Assembly (NCBI GenBank): GCA_948567375.1
Contig: OX419756.1
Coordinates: forward strand, 58,294,333 to 58,358,332
Length of the DNA stretch: 64,000 nt
Source of the DNA: Lunularia cruciata
Lineage: Eukaryota; Streptophyta; Marchantiopsida; Lunulariales; Lunulariaceae
Direction: 5' to 3'
This document shows, one piece after another, positions 38,501 to 51,480 of this stretch; position 1 is the first letter of the stretch; each line of letters begins with the position of its first letter. A program made the translations under genes and the position numbers. The notes beneath the pieces were generated by a model. That model searched no databases. It saw nothing but the letters and a program-made list of their open reading frames with translations, and was not told where the DNA came from.

Positions 38501-39058
38501 CCGAGGAGGTTTGTTGCTAATACAATCTTGGTCATGTTTATCTACTCTCGTTCGGTAGGGTACTGGATATATACATATACAAGCTTCCCGGATCGTGGAT
38601 ATTTTTTTACTTTTTACAATGTACCACCCCGTGCTCTTAAGGGTTAGGTGATTCGTTGATTAACAAACCCGAAACCAAGTGGCGAATTTTTACATGTTAT
38701 TCGTCATTGGCAATTAGAGGACATTTGACGTTGACAATTATCTTCCATCCTGCAGGTAGATATGGCGGCGCTGCAGCATATGGGTGATGACGACCTCAAG
38801 GAGCTTGGTGTTCCAATGGTATATACTTACCAGAATCATCAGTTTTTGTTCATTTGTTCTGATAAAAGACGTTTAAAGTTAGAGGTTAAGCTCTCTCGAA
38901 ACAAGGAGAAAGAAAGATTGGAGCCCCTGTACTCTTCACTCTAAAGGAGAAGTCGGGTTATCAAACAGATGGGTGATCAATTTACCTTTTCTTTTGGTTC
39001 CTTTTTCTTGCAGGGACCCAGAAAGAAGATTCTTCTTGCAGTCGGTGGTCACTCATAG
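35575..39058 (+). CDS. Plant-type SAM-domain protein, 7 exons
   Basis: Exons 35,575-35,625, 36,102-36,253, 36,822-36,898, 37,195-37,514, 38,431-38,508, 38,756-38,818 and 39,014-39,058 join in frame to 261 residues. The first exon (MSQPRVTVTFGRGKSGQ) matches the conserved N-terminus of a small plant SAM protein family (MSR-VTI-LGRSGQV). The middle carries two motifs conserved in that family, DLRQRLGRR and VTDLRDKLSG, with a Gln-rich stretch between them. The SAM domain fills the C-terminus (about residues 201-258: TIAGLLQSLGLSKYLITFQ, MGDDDLKELGVPMGPRKKI). SAM domains are protein- or RNA-binding helical modules; the molecular role of this family is not known to me. An ATG at 36,096 would also open the second exon, but the upstream exon gives the family's N-terminus and splices in phase (cag/gtatat ... 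gaag/gtg). The protein is basic and low-complexity apart from the SAM domain. No breaks seen. Confidence 0.85.
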
Positions 39059-40047
39059 AGGTTTTGTTTCACTGTTAGTGAATTGTAAGAAAGGATTCGT
39101 TTTACTGGAATTAGATGCCCTGCCCCTTGCAGTTTCTGGACGAAAGCAAGTAAACACACCTAGAAAAGCACATTACACGCCAATTAGCTGATGATCTTGA
39201 TTCTTGGTTTGCTTTTGTATCGTTCCTGTAATCTACTTTGAAACAAATCTGAGCTGTTTCTAGGGCTATTACTAGTAGTATCTCTGACAGATCATAGATT
39301 TTGAGTACCTTGAGCTCAAACTGAGCATTCCCAAGATTCACCTGGACATACGGATAGTTGTAGTTGTCAAGGTGTGCCTCAAGTGTCTGACAGCCTCAGT
39401 TACAGATCGGCTCCCGTACTAATTGTGTGTCAAAGCGCTTGAGATAGTAGGAGGAGCTTACACTTCGAAGGTTCTGCTTGTTGCAAACAAGGTGTCAGTC
39501 AGGAACAATGTAAGCACATGAACGGACAAGTTCCCTACGTTTTGACACTGAATGAGTGAGCGTGACACGAGGGGGCACTGCCTGCAACTTTTACGAAGCA
39601 AGCTGTTCTGTAGTCAAGTAATCGAATCATTAATCGAATGTTGCCTCTGAAGTTGACGACTCACCTAGAGGAGGATGTGGATCTACATACGTCGAGTGGA
39701 AGGTCGGTCTACCCTCAAGTCATTCTTTCAGTTTGATGGTCCGAGATGTCTTGCACCAATCGACCCGTCTCCAGTTGGCTGGAGACGCTTGCTGTTTCAA
39801 GCTCGCAGTTTGGGGTTTTCTTGGAGGAGTTCCACCTTTGCATCATGAACATACCCTTGATTACCCACTTGTAAGTAGTACTACCCAAGAAATCGTGGCA
39901 GTTGAGTCTCCACTAAGGGTTCGCCCATGTGCGTTTTGCAGTGTGCTATGGTCAAGATATCTATTCTTTTCGAGTTTGTGAAGGGCCAATTTAATTTGTA
40001 GTTAGCAATTTGCCCTACTCGAGCTCCGGAACAATCTGCATTTGCAG
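39059..40047. other. 3' flank of the SAM gene, no confirmed gene
   Basis: Presumably includes the SAM gene 3' UTR. Short open frames give no recognisable protein. Possible upstream exons for the candidate terminal exon at 40,048 could lie here, for example around 39,940-39,980, but none can be supported. Confidence 0.3.
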
Positions 40048-40123
40048 GGTCTGCAAAGATCTCTTCCGCCACGGCATTCAGGAATTTATGAGGCATCGGA
40101 TGAAGGCTGACATGAAGAAGTGA
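40048..40123 (+). CDS. Candidate terminal exon of an unidentified gene
   Basis: A good acceptor (tgcatttgcag) precedes an open frame reading VCKDLFRHGIQEFMRHRMKA, then DMKK and a stop at 40,121-40,123. The basic, protein-like composition and the position after a pyrimidine-containing acceptor suggest a last exon. No partner exon, family or homologue is recognised, and chance is a real alternative. Confidence 0.2.
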
Positions 40124-41931
40124 CCAGTCTTACCTTTGAGGCTTCTTTCGACATAAACCTTGTGGATTCTTCTTACGTACTTAAGCAGAAAACCCAGTAC
40201 TCATTGTATCGTGAGAGTGCTATTTCATAGGGATACAATTAACTCAGGGCCCTCTTTGTCGTTTTATACTGGAAAATGGCTCGAACTAACAAACGGTTGC
40301 AGATGTGGGAAGTAGCTCTTTCTTGGTACCAGTCATGATTGTGGACGAACTGATATATACACACTCAAATCCAAGGTCCTGTAGTCGCATATCCCCCCCC
40401 GTGTAGCATGGAAGATGGGCAAGCGAGGGGAGTTGAAGTTAATGTCCGAAGGTGACACTAGTTTAGGTCGAACACGAATGAAGAAGTGCACGATCACTGT
40501 CATGATAACACGTTTAGCCATCGCCATTCAAAGGGCAGTTGGCAAGCAAAATCTTGCATCCAATCGCTCCCAGTACGTTTGGAGAGTGAAGTTAACCTGA
40601 CACAAATCCCTTATAAAGCCCAAAGCAAAGACGTGCCTCTCAAGGTCAGAATCCGGAACGGCTAAGCTTGTGTTAACCAAGGTGTCTTTCGATGTAAGTA
40701 GGAAAACCTTGTACGAGGAAACTGTCCCATCACGTCCAAAACTTCACACTCAAAATGTGGATGGAGCTGACCTAAGAGTTCAGGAGGAACTGGCGAAACC
40801 AAAACCTGTGTTTTACGAGAGGATGAGTTCATTTCATTGCGTACATGGGCACTCAAGATGCAGGACTAATGCCGGAAAAGGTGAATTTCTTTCTGATGCT
40901 AGTGCAAAGATTGCCATAAGGATGGCATTGTTCGAGACAGTCACGTTATGCACCATTTGCTAGAGAAGACTTGCTTTTTCTACACGAAGTTCACCAAACA
41001 ACGAGGACCGGTGCTACAGGGCTATATTCAAGTGTATTACTTATCATATGAGTGAAGACAAACTTACTCTTATAATCGTGATAGACCATAGGAATATCTA
41101 TTCTATAAAACTACCTAAACTATACAATCACTTACTTTCTTTGTACATTATATGGGCAACTGACTTCTGTTACCACTTGGGGTGTAAATCGAAAACTGAG
41201 TACAAACCAGTTGGTGGTATACGAAACAAGACATGATCAAAGTCCTGAAGAATATCGAGGAAGGCATATATGTGTATCCAAATGGCATTACCGTAGAGTT
41301 TGGGATGATCTAATATAACATGTTAACAGCCTTGAAAATCTAATCAGACTAAAGCTTTCTTAATTTTCTAATTATCCTTAGAAGTTACCCGAGAAGATGT
41401 AATTCAGATCAACGGGAGCGGGTCATTATAACCACTTAGTAATTTCAACTATATTCCCCCTTTCGTGAGTAAACTTTTCGCTTGAGTGATGTTCAAATCT
41501 CAAATACAAAACCTTCCAGCATATCTTTGTAACATATGAATTAGGCATGATCTGTCCATATTACAGACTGTATACACGTCGTAACTCCAGAGCACGTGGT
41601 GTAGACTAAATATGGTGCGACGAATATAATATCTTATGTATTGTTGAACAGTATAAAGAACCCTGGTCAACCTCAGATCCGGCTTTGTCAACTTCCAATC
41701 TATTATCTTAGTCTTATGTTCTACTAGAAGTAACTGGGAGACGCACAGAATAGAAAACATATAAGAAAAGGCCAGTCATCCAGGTCGTCAGGGTGGAGCT
41801 CTTGTTTCTAACGGCTATTTAAATCTTTGTTTGCAGAAATGCAAATCAAGACTCTATTTGTGACTAGCTGTGGACATGAATTTGTACAAATGGAAGGAGA
41901 TTCAGTTTGTACGACGTATCTTGAGTATCTT
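40124..41931. other. Gene-island sequence without a recognised gene
   Basis: Balanced composition and short open frames (the longest is 40,670-40,963, + strand) that resemble nothing known and do not connect by splicing. No repeat or RNA gene seen. Confidence 0.3.
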
Positions 41932-42015
41932 CCAGGAGAGAAAATATTATTAGAATGTGACTATCAGTATCTACCAGGAGAGAACATATTATTAGAATGT
42001 GACTATCAGTATCTA
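41932..42015 (+). repeat. 42-bp tandem duplication
   Basis: Copies at 41,932-41,973 and 41,974-42,015 (unit starts ccaggagaga, ends ctatcagtatcta). The unit is 14 codons long, so a small open frame (41,827-42,051) gains a peptide repeat PGEKILLECDYQYL / PGENILLECDYQYL. There is no evidence that the frame is expressed. Confidence 0.85.
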
Positions 42016-45000
42016 CTGATACATATACATACAACTTTCTTGCCATCATAGTTTTATACTAACCGTGAGTTTGCCTTCCTCAATTGATATATATATATAT
42101 AAAGCTACATTTTGAAGCCGCTGGAAGCAGGCTTATTTCTTTTAAAAAAAATCAGTACAAAGAGAGAAACTTCTAACAGCGAAAGCGAATCTACTTCATT
42201 CCTTTTTATCATGTACTTATCTGGTGGATATACTCTCAACCTCTTCCTCTTATTTGTAACTCTGTTTGAACTCGAAACCAATCTCGTTTGCGATGCCACT
42301 CGATTTTCAACTTCCTTCTGATTAAAATATTCTTTTCTTCACTTTTTAGGTTTTTCCAAGAGTTTCTTGGTGGAAGGCCCATGCGTACTTTGACTTATTG
42401 GACCTTGCAAGAATCTAGTGTTTCTATTAAGTGGGAAAAGGAGCGACCACATAGAACACAAGAAGGATGGGAAGACCCCATCTATTAAGATGAACTTTAA
42501 CCTAGAAGATCTTCTGTCACACTATATTATTTTTACGAAGCTAAAATGGTGCTGGGTGGTCGAGAGATGGTTCGACAAGAGTCACTAGATAGTGATGACA
42601 TTGGAAGTTATTTGTCCCTATGAAGGCACAAAGAGATGGTATAATCCCTTTCTTGATGTCAATGGATCACCTTGACCAAATATTCCACGCGAATATACTT
42701 TGACACCAAACATGAAAAGCTGGTTTGGAAGCTACTGAAGTCTCGGGACCCGTGCCTGGTTTTGAAGCTAGCTAGTTTCTCTCACCATCTAAGCGCAAAC
42801 ATCAAAATTTGATACACTACGATGTTGCTGTCAAAATCCTTTTATAGGAGTGAACCAAGAAAGTTCCATATATATATATATATATATATTTGGAAGTCCA
42901 ACGCGATTGCTGCAACAGACAATACCTCCTTTATTTCACAGAAACCTAGACTGAGAACACCGTTTGTTGGCACTTCTAAACTTGACTCAGCAAAAACAAA
43001 TCTTATCATAATCATGCTACGTGGCTGCTATTGCTCCTGGTTTGATTGAAGGGTCCTAAAAGCTCTGCAGATATTAAACATCAAGAAACATTTATGATGC
43101 ATGCGTAAGTAAACAAAGCGCCTTGTCTTCTCCTGGGAAACCAATCTTTATTGGTTATGTGGGTTGCTCCTGATATAATTAAGTAGCTTTGCTGTTCCAG
43201 TGACTTAAAGGGAGGTACGAATGAAAGAGATGATTCTTGCCAAAAGTCCAAGTGTGATCGATATCATTGTATTAAGAAGACAAGCTTTTAATTCATCATG
43301 GAGTTGTAGGATTTGTAAGAGAGTTCACCCGGTAAAAACACGACGAGACTTTGGAACCTTAACAGGACCAAAAGAGATTTAGTCGAAATATGAGGGCATT
43401 GGGCTAATGCCTTGACCTTTCAAGCTTGGCTTTGAAAGGCTAGAAAATGCAGCGGTAGGCCACCTTTCCCAGTGCTACAAAGTCCGCGGTGTGAAAAGGG
43501 ATTCGGGACCACATGATATGTCAATAAACGAGAGACAATGGCTATGAGTAAAATGAAGACCATCTCTATGTGCCCGCGGTGCCTACGTCCATCTCAAGCT
43601 TTGAAGCCCATGAGAATGATGTCGGGAAGATCTTCGGAATCTACCACCTGTACGGGAAAGTCCTGTAACTAACATAATTCTAGATTGCATGCATTCAAGT
43701 TCACGTCTCAAATTTTGAGAATCCGAGCCGGATCAAATGTCATTCCGATCATGAGAAGCGTTCAACAAAACAAGAGCTCGAAGATCCAATCGACCTTGAG
43801 ACAGGAAGGAGAAAGCTACATTCCCATGTGAAACACCGAGAATATAATGCTCTCTCAGATATGATTTGGCTGGACACCGTATGCTCGATAAAAAGACAAG
43901 AAAAGGATATGAGTTCAAAACGTTAGGGTGGTGGAAGTCGTATCGTTTTCTCCAACGCTTGCACAAACTTGTTGCAACTGTACTTCTTGTGACCATTAAT
44001 AGTTCTCGTGTACAGTAGTGCAGAGTTATATGCATGAATATAAGGAGGAAGGTGTTTAGCATTGCTTATGATAAGGGGCATACCGTATATTTCAAGGGGA
44101 TTGCCCAGGGGAGCTGCAGAATCCAGTTTTCATTACGGGATTTGAACTAGCAGTATCTTTTGCATTTCTTTGACGCGGAATCAGCATTACTTCCGGTTGC
44201 ACATATTCGTCTAGTTTGTTGCCATGCAGAATTGGGCCAAGTTTGTTAACAACCGTACTCTTCTTTTGAAGCTACATTGAACGTAATCCTCATCATGACG
44301 TGATATTTTATCTTTGCAAAGCATCATTCGAATTTCATTTATCTCAGTCATGGAAAGTTCTCAGCTGTAAAAACACCGAGAGAACGTCAATGTCGCCAAC
44401 ATGCGTGGTAACGATTGGGGCGCTACGACCGTAAATTTCTCTTTCGGCTACTCTGAATCGGCTGCTCAAACAAAAGCCCGAGTTGTTTTACATCATCCAT
44501 GCACCAGGCTGGATTTTTGGTCAATCACCACCAGTTCCATTGAAAATGCGTGGGATTGATGAAAATGGTGATATAGATGGACTTGGGAGATTGGAATTAG
44601 ATAGATAGGTCAAAGGAATACACTATATGTGTTAGGAACAGTAGAGCACGAATCCAACATAGGCTTTTTACACGTTCTTGGAGAGAGGACAGGTGAAGTT
44701 CCCAGAGATTGTCAAACAACCCACCCGAGATCTGAAACAGAAACCTTTATTCTCCTCACTTTGCTAACAAACCACAGACAGCCTGTGAACCAAGCGGTGA
44801 CCACTGTACTGCACCTATGACGTAGTTCTTGTTGTACAAATCTTTACTGTGGGGCAGAAAGTACGTAGGCACACGAATGGGGGACTGCAACTTGTGGAAT
44901 GGCAGCAAAACGCTCCTGACGTTGGACGTGACTGCAACCGCCGAAGAAGACATCCAAAATTACCGGACCCCCCACGCGGATGACTGGGAGGGGAGTCCGG

Positions 45001-45749
45001 GAATTCACCTTCGTTGTCGGTACTGAACTCACGTTTGTTAAACCGGAGCTCCTACCGAGCAGGAAGGTAAAGCAACACGCGGCGGTAGCGTATAATTCGA
45101 GGTTAGACTCCATCCATGAAACACGTCACGCCTGGTAGTAACGCCTTCCTGGAAATATGCCTAACCGGTTACCTTACTTGTAACTTTTACTTGAGTGGAC
45201 TCAACCCCCGGTTTGTCGATGGATCTAATTGTAAGTTGGAGCTCTAGATTCATTCCCCTCTAGTCGTAGTTGGTCTGAGGTCGGTTACGGTGATATGTCC
45301 TTTAGAATACCATCATAGCAAGTGAAAAATGCGAGGTGGAGTTAACGAAGTTTAAATATCAGCTTGTTTTTTAAAATAGTCTTCTCATCACTAGTTTTTG
45401 GTTTACAATTACAGAACCGGTCCATCGTGAAGTTACCTTGTGTTCTACAATGCTTTGTGATGATTGACCTCTACCAATGGCATCTCTACGAAATGAATTT
45501 CCAAGTTCTCCATCTCTTGCATGACCTTTCCTAGAAATTACTATTTGGCTTTGAGCGACCATTCTATTGCCGCCACCTTGCAACGGTATCTCTTCGCAGA
45601 TTAAAATCAACACTAACTCGTCAAATAGAGGGTAAATATCTCTTATGACTATAAATATCTCAAAAAGATTTATACTCCTTTGGTAGACCTAGAATAGTGT
45701 GAAAAATCATCTTCAAGCTTTAACTCTAATGCTATTTAGTTATTCTACC
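42016..45749. other. Region without a recognised gene
   Basis: Contains AT microsatellites at 42,086-42,101 and 42,868-42,889. Open frames on both strands (for example minus 43,733-44,062 and 44,844-45,113) have no recognisable motifs and no splice-consistent continuation. No RNA gene seen. Confidence 0.3.
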
Positions 45750-46060
45750 AATCACGGTTGTGATAAATGTAATTGGTCTTGCGTAAATTGGCTTTTTTAA
45801 CCTTTATTAATTACTGTTTCAGTTGAAAGAGTTTTTATCTTTGTCAATATTTAAAAAAATTTGCTAATACATCCCAAACATTTTTGAGAATATCAATGTT
45901 TTGTAATCACAGCTGTGATGAATGTAATCGGCGCTGCTTAGATTGTCTCTCCTAACCTTCATTAAGTACTGCTTCAATTGAAGCTTCCTTGCCTTTGTAA
46001 ATTTTTGAAAAATATTTGCCAATACATCCGAAACTTTTATGGGATTTCAATGCCTTGTAT
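45750..46060 (+). repeat. 155-bp direct tandem duplication
   Basis: Copy 1 is 45,750-45,904 and copy 2 is 45,905-46,060. Each starts with aatcac-x-g-ytgtgat, a near-palindromic head (atcacggttgtgat; atcacagctgtgat). Both share taacctty attaa-tactg, cagttgaa/caattgaa, ctttgtmaat and tgcyaatacatcc segments in order. Divergence is moderate. No function or coding potential recognised. Confidence 0.75.
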
Positions 46061-47751
46061 GTAATCAAATAGATAATGATGAAACACACAAAGAAACATA
46101 GCACACGGTTTGATTAGCATTTTTCTTTCAGGCACATATTTCAAAATCTATAGGAGTACTTGCCGGACAAGCTACAACCCTTGTGAGAAGATTAAAAGAT
46201 TATTGGCTTTTCAAGAAGGAAAATTTCTTGTATTTTCATATTAAATAAATATTTTTTGTCAAAGTTTCACTCACTATACCATAGTAAGTATCGAGTTTAG
46301 TACTCATGGTATAAATAAATGAGTGATTTGTGATATAAGTCGATAAAATCATATCACTTAGCAATCTAGACCTTCTCACCAATTTGAACTCAAAAGTTCT
46401 CACAAACTTCTTTTTCTGTTTTGATACATACTCCACAGTGAAAAATGAGAGTGGAAATCCAAAGTTCACCAAACAATGGTCTGCTGGACACAAGTCCTGC
46501 TCATATGTATAGGAAGAGAAAAGGAAGGAAAGAGACTCAAGTGTGTGTTGAGCTCTCTTTACCATAATTTAAAACGGTGACTAAAGATTAAAAACTTTTC
46601 TGGCTTGGGATATTGGGATATTAGCTTGGGATACTCTGTCACAGATTTTACTTCTGACAATAACTGAGTATATATATATATGAAACTGGGGTTGTTCAGG
46701 AGTTTGCAAGTGCTGAAACGTTTCGATTGAAGAGAACCCCGGATGGTTTGAGCACATGAGATTCAGTTAATTCCCCAACCAAGCCGTTACCTGAGGAGAT
46801 TCTTAATACACTTTTTCAGCAATTACTGCAGTTTCAGTGTCTCTACAATCTATACATAAATAGATTCCCCAGCCTCTATCAAATCAAAGCGCATCCGGGA
46901 AAATCCAGTGTTCTATAAAGCCCGCATATAGGGTACAGTGTTGGATGTAAGTTGGAAACCGAGGAATCCAATTTACAGTTAACTAAGAGCAGTAGAGAAT
47001 GGAGGGTGTCGAGTTTCGATGACGCGTAATCTGCTGACTGGGTCTGGGTAACTGTCCATGTATAGAGTCAGCTACACCCCAACCGTACCATAGTCCGGTT
47101 GAGTTAATTCTGGTGGGGAAGGGCGACAGTCCTGGACGGGAAGACAAGAGGTCCGCCGACACAAAGTGGAGGAGCGAGTCGCAGCGGATTTGACGGGCAG
47201 AATTGGCAGAAGAAATTAGGAGTGACACATCACTGACAGAAGAATCCCACATACAGTACAGTGGATGTGGGCATGCATATGATTGTAGGCGCACCGGGAA
47301 ACCGGACGAACAAAGTCCCCTGCATCAATTTCTCACTCGTACGTGCAGGTCGAATTACTGTATCAATGAATCACTTTGAGCGGATAAACACCAGAGTAAG
47401 AAAGAGAAGAAAATTTTTTCATTGGTCGTGACATGCAGTGATTCGATTTACTCTAGGCTTCTCAGGAACCAGCTCCAACTGATGCGTGCGGAGTGACTGC
47501 GGTGCCAACGACATCGAAGCAGAAGGCAGGGGAGGAATGGCGTGTTTGGCTCCTCCCCCCGATGACGAAGTTACTTGGACAGATAAAATATCGGCGCAAC
47601 TCTCGATCCCCAGTTTACTCTCGACCGTAACAAAAAACAAAATTTGCACTTGCACGCCTGATGGAGATGCGACAATTTCATCGTCATTTCATTCGAAGGA
47701 AACTGAGTGCAGCCAACTCTCGACAGATTGGATACATACTCGATACTACTG
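46061..47751. other. Region without a recognised gene
   Basis: AT microsatellite at 46,668-46,682. Minus-strand frames at 46,236-46,565 and 46,983-47,294 and the + strand frame starting at 47,486 match nothing known. The last of these runs into the dispersed repeat. Confidence 0.3.
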
Positions 47752-47880
47752 GGGCCTAGCCCCATTCCACCTCTTTTGTCTCTCCCTTGTGCGGCTTAAT
47801 GGGGTCTTCCCATCGTCCTTGTGTTCTATGTGGTCGCCTTCTCTCTCTCGTTCACAAAACGTTTTGCAATGTTGATGCCT
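47752..47880 (+). repeat. Dispersed GC-richer repeat, copy 3
   Basis: Matches the minus-strand copy at 4270-4390: tagccccat, ttttgtctctcccttgtgcg, gcttaatggggtcttc, tggtcgcc, and a final cgttttgcaatg/tttgcgttgcat segment. The central part also matches unit B of the 6601-6780 array. This copy is single, not amplified. Confidence 0.6.
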
Positions 47881-50800
47881 TGAGAGTTCGTATATGAAAA
47901 GGAAACGCTCTTATATCTAGGTATTGCGAGCGTGCACGCTCTCTTTCACTGCAATTCTGATATTTCTTTCTAGCCACGCGGTTACACAGGTTCGACTGCA
48001 CTGTTTCTACTAGATGGTGCATCTGTATGGATCGGAAAGCGAATAACCGGCAAAAGCAGAGGCGAGAGAATGCAGGCCACGGGCTGCTCTTCATTGTCTC
48101 AGCAACCGGGGCTCAGTAACCATGGCACCTGGGCTTTGTGAGCATCTACGAACCGTGTGAATCTTGCACTGCAGTCAGAAATAGTCGGCGCAGTTGATCG
48201 AGAAACAAAATGTAACACTCGTAATCTATTACTTTGAGTCAATATGCGCTCGACTAGAGCAAAATGAAACACCTGAACGCCAAAACATCCCTACATATGA
48301 CATGAGGACTGGGTGAAAATTATTCCAGTTGGAAGTGTATAACCTCTTGCTGATTCTTTAGAGGGATAATTCTTAGTACATTCCACGAGAGTAAATTAAC
48401 GTTAGACTCAAATCTTTTGAGATGCAGATGCACCAAATCCGATCTCACCTCAAAAGGTTGTTTGATGGAAATTCCAAAGTTTATACGAGAGGATGAGGTG
48501 TGCTATACGGACTCACGTTGATTCACTTCGATCTGCAATCTGCGGGTTAGTCCAGGAGAGTGCAAAATGAATTTAACTGGCCGTTGCATGAAGCTTGCTA
48601 TATTCACTTGGGAATTCCAGTCTATTGTAACTCTATCTAGCAAGAACTTGACCTTGACAGAAAACAAACATATCTATGTCCCAATTCCTCTCACATAAAT
48701 TTCCAGATTTGAATGGTCTAGAAGAAATCAATTGTTGAGAAAATTTATTTACATGTGAAGAACACTAATTACTCTTTCTTAACTAGCCTTGAATGTTATA
48801 TCTCATATATTATATTGTATACGATGACGATGGTACGCTTTTAAATGTCTTTTGATTCTTGAGTCCGTCACTTGGGCTGTGGCCTCTTGTACTACTCTTT
48901 GCTTGTCGTCTACAATAAGAGTTAAGAGTGACTGCTCGTACCATGGTAGTTGATAAGCTATATACATTCATCCATGTCTCTTTCGATTTGGATCTTTGAC
49001 ATGAAAAACTGGAGTCTGAAGAAAGGGTTGAGGTGCTGAGGGGTTTAGGAAAGAAAGTGGTTCCCTTCGCCCATCAGCACTGCTGATCGTATCCGAATCC
49101 ATGGATTGCACTGATCACGAGGAGAAAGAAGGGACTTCTGCTCGGACGATGCCCGCTTAGCTTTGCCCCTTTTGAGCTGAATCTCGTTAGCTGCGAGGGC
49201 ATTCGGTAAATGCATTTTATTGGAAAGGAAACAAAGTATTTGTGAATGCGATATACAGTCGAAGACGTCTGACTATTGAATTTGTGTGTCTGAGACTCTG
49301 AGCAAATGGCATCGCGCGTGCTGCCTTCCCCTTCCCACGGCCCCAGCCGCAGCACCCGCCGTAGCAGCCGGGTCCAAACAAGCCAATGCTTCACTAACTC
49401 GCACTCTCTCGTGATTCTAACCGACCTTCGCCTACACACGCATTATAATAAAATTGCGCGTGCCAGATTCACGAACCATGCTCCCCACACTCTCATTCTG
49501 TTTCTTCCTCAGGAATATCTTCTGCCCGGCCCTGTATCTTCTTCCTGTCCAACTTTCGATGGGATTTTCCTTCGTCCTGCGCATGCACTCTTTGGATCCG
49601 ATTTGGAATCCGAGATATGCAAACAACCTACAGCTATATCTAGATCTCGCCTGTCTTTCTATGGGAGTTTGTGGCTAATTTGAGAGCCTCTCTGTTTCCA
49701 TGTAGTTTCGTCCTCCTACACCAGTGTTCCATCTTGCGAAGTGCCTGGTCAACATGACATCACTCCGAGTTCACCAGTTCTACAGTCGGTCTTTGCCAAT
49801 TGGACTACTTCGCTTCAAACCCAAAACCAATGATCAAGCCTTAGATGCCAAATGAGTTACTGTATGGAGAACAGATTTCGTGGTGTACCAATAATGCATG
49901 TCAACTTCTTATTGCTCAACAGAATTATCAAGACCTCAAGATGCAATGTCAAAACATATTCCATTCATTGTAATATGCATGTCAACCTCTACCTCCTGGT
50001 TGGCGAGAAGACAACTGCGGATTATCTAAACGTTAATCTGCTCATCGTCTGCTCCTCCTCGACCATAACCAAGTATGACGGTTACAGCGCTTGATGAGTG
50101 GACATATTTCTGACGCGCATTACAATGGAATTGCCTTGCCAACTGTTAGTCAATGAGTCAAAAGATCTAATCTGATTTCTTTAAATATCCACTTACACAG
50201 GGGTCGTGGCGCATCGTACTGGGTTCTCTTTGTAGTGATAACTCACCAGGTTTCCAAGTCGCATATTAAGGGTTAAAGAATTGAAAATTGAGGTTGCATG
50301 ATAATGGACTAGGCACGAGTGCAGTTGAAGTACAATCCAGTCTCCAGTGTCAATTGATGAGCTATGTCGCTTGTCTTCGGGTAAAGCTGGGCTTAGAACT
50401 GCCGCAACCTATGACATGGTGAGACAAGAAGTGTCTCGTTTTGACTGCGAGCGGACCAGTCCTGGTAAAAGCAAAAGAGGAATGGAGGGGAGTGTCCCCT
50501 CCACTCCTCTGCAGCAGGAGCAGGATGAAGTGAGAGATGAATCATGAGGGGGGCAAGAAAACATTCAGTTGAGCGACTTTGGTGGCTTGTGCTACACATC
50601 GTGAATGCATGAACTGACCTATAGGGAATGTGTGCGCCACCTGAACAAAACCCTTTACATAGGAGACTCCGAACACACTGACCTATAGGATTTATGTGCG
50701 CCACCTGACAAAAGCAACCCGATTTCGAAGGGGAAACGAGCTCCTTTTAGAACAGAAGAGGTCATTCTCCCATCCTACTGATGCTTACTTTCGACCTCAT

Positions 50801-51480
50801 TTATTCATGGAACGAAACTTTTGCCTCTATGCAGATAAGTTCATCTACCCAAAGAGACCCGACGGTATATCATGCATATTCTGTGAAGAAGGTATTCATG
50901 GATCACTATCGCACCTACCCTCCGCAATATCAGAAAATTATTAATTATCCTGAACACCAGCATATATTCTCACTAGTTTTCCCATTATCTATTTGTTAGA
51001 TTATGAAAAGAAAACGCTGTAACTTTTACTTCCATGCTTGCAGATGACCTGTCGACTACAAACACCACCTTCATCAAAGAGAAGAAAGGAGAAAAGAACA
51101 CCACGAGCTCTTGTGGAACTGGTGCACTACTATAGACATGCATATGTATCTTTAGCGGGGTAAACTTGCTCTCATCTATCACGTTCTTTTAAATAATGGT
51201 GTTTATACAAATGAAAAGACGTTCACTTCCACTTCGAGCGGTGAACATATTCAAATCCAAAACGCCTTCTACTGCAAGTAAGAGATCTCCGTGGGTTTCT
51301 TCATGGTACACCTCTCATCATAAGATTATCAACGGACAGCTGTGCCTGTAGTAATATACTACTTGAAGATTTGCTTCCACATAATAAGACATAAAAGACG
51401 AAAAGTAATAAGCGCGAGATTGCTCAAAGGTTGTATGTACATGGTGGTCACATAAACAAATTAAATCTGGCCATAACAGA
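47881..51480. other. Gene-island sequence without a recognised gene
   Basis: A GC-richer spot at 49,300-49,400 looks like a promoter or first-exon region, but the frames there (+ 49,306-49,683; minus 49,074-49,439) resemble no known protein. A short direct repeat (ctgacctatagg ... tgtgcgccacctga) occurs at about 50,613 and 50,680. Nothing else can be supported. Confidence 0.3.

Noticed and set aside
43733-44062. 109-codon minus-strand frame as a gene
   Set aside because: No recognisable domain, no splice-consistent neighbours, and a length reachable by chance in this composition.
47486-47875. 129-codon + strand open frame as a gene
   Set aside because: Its second half is the dispersed repeat, which is not coding in its other copies, and the first half resembles no protein.
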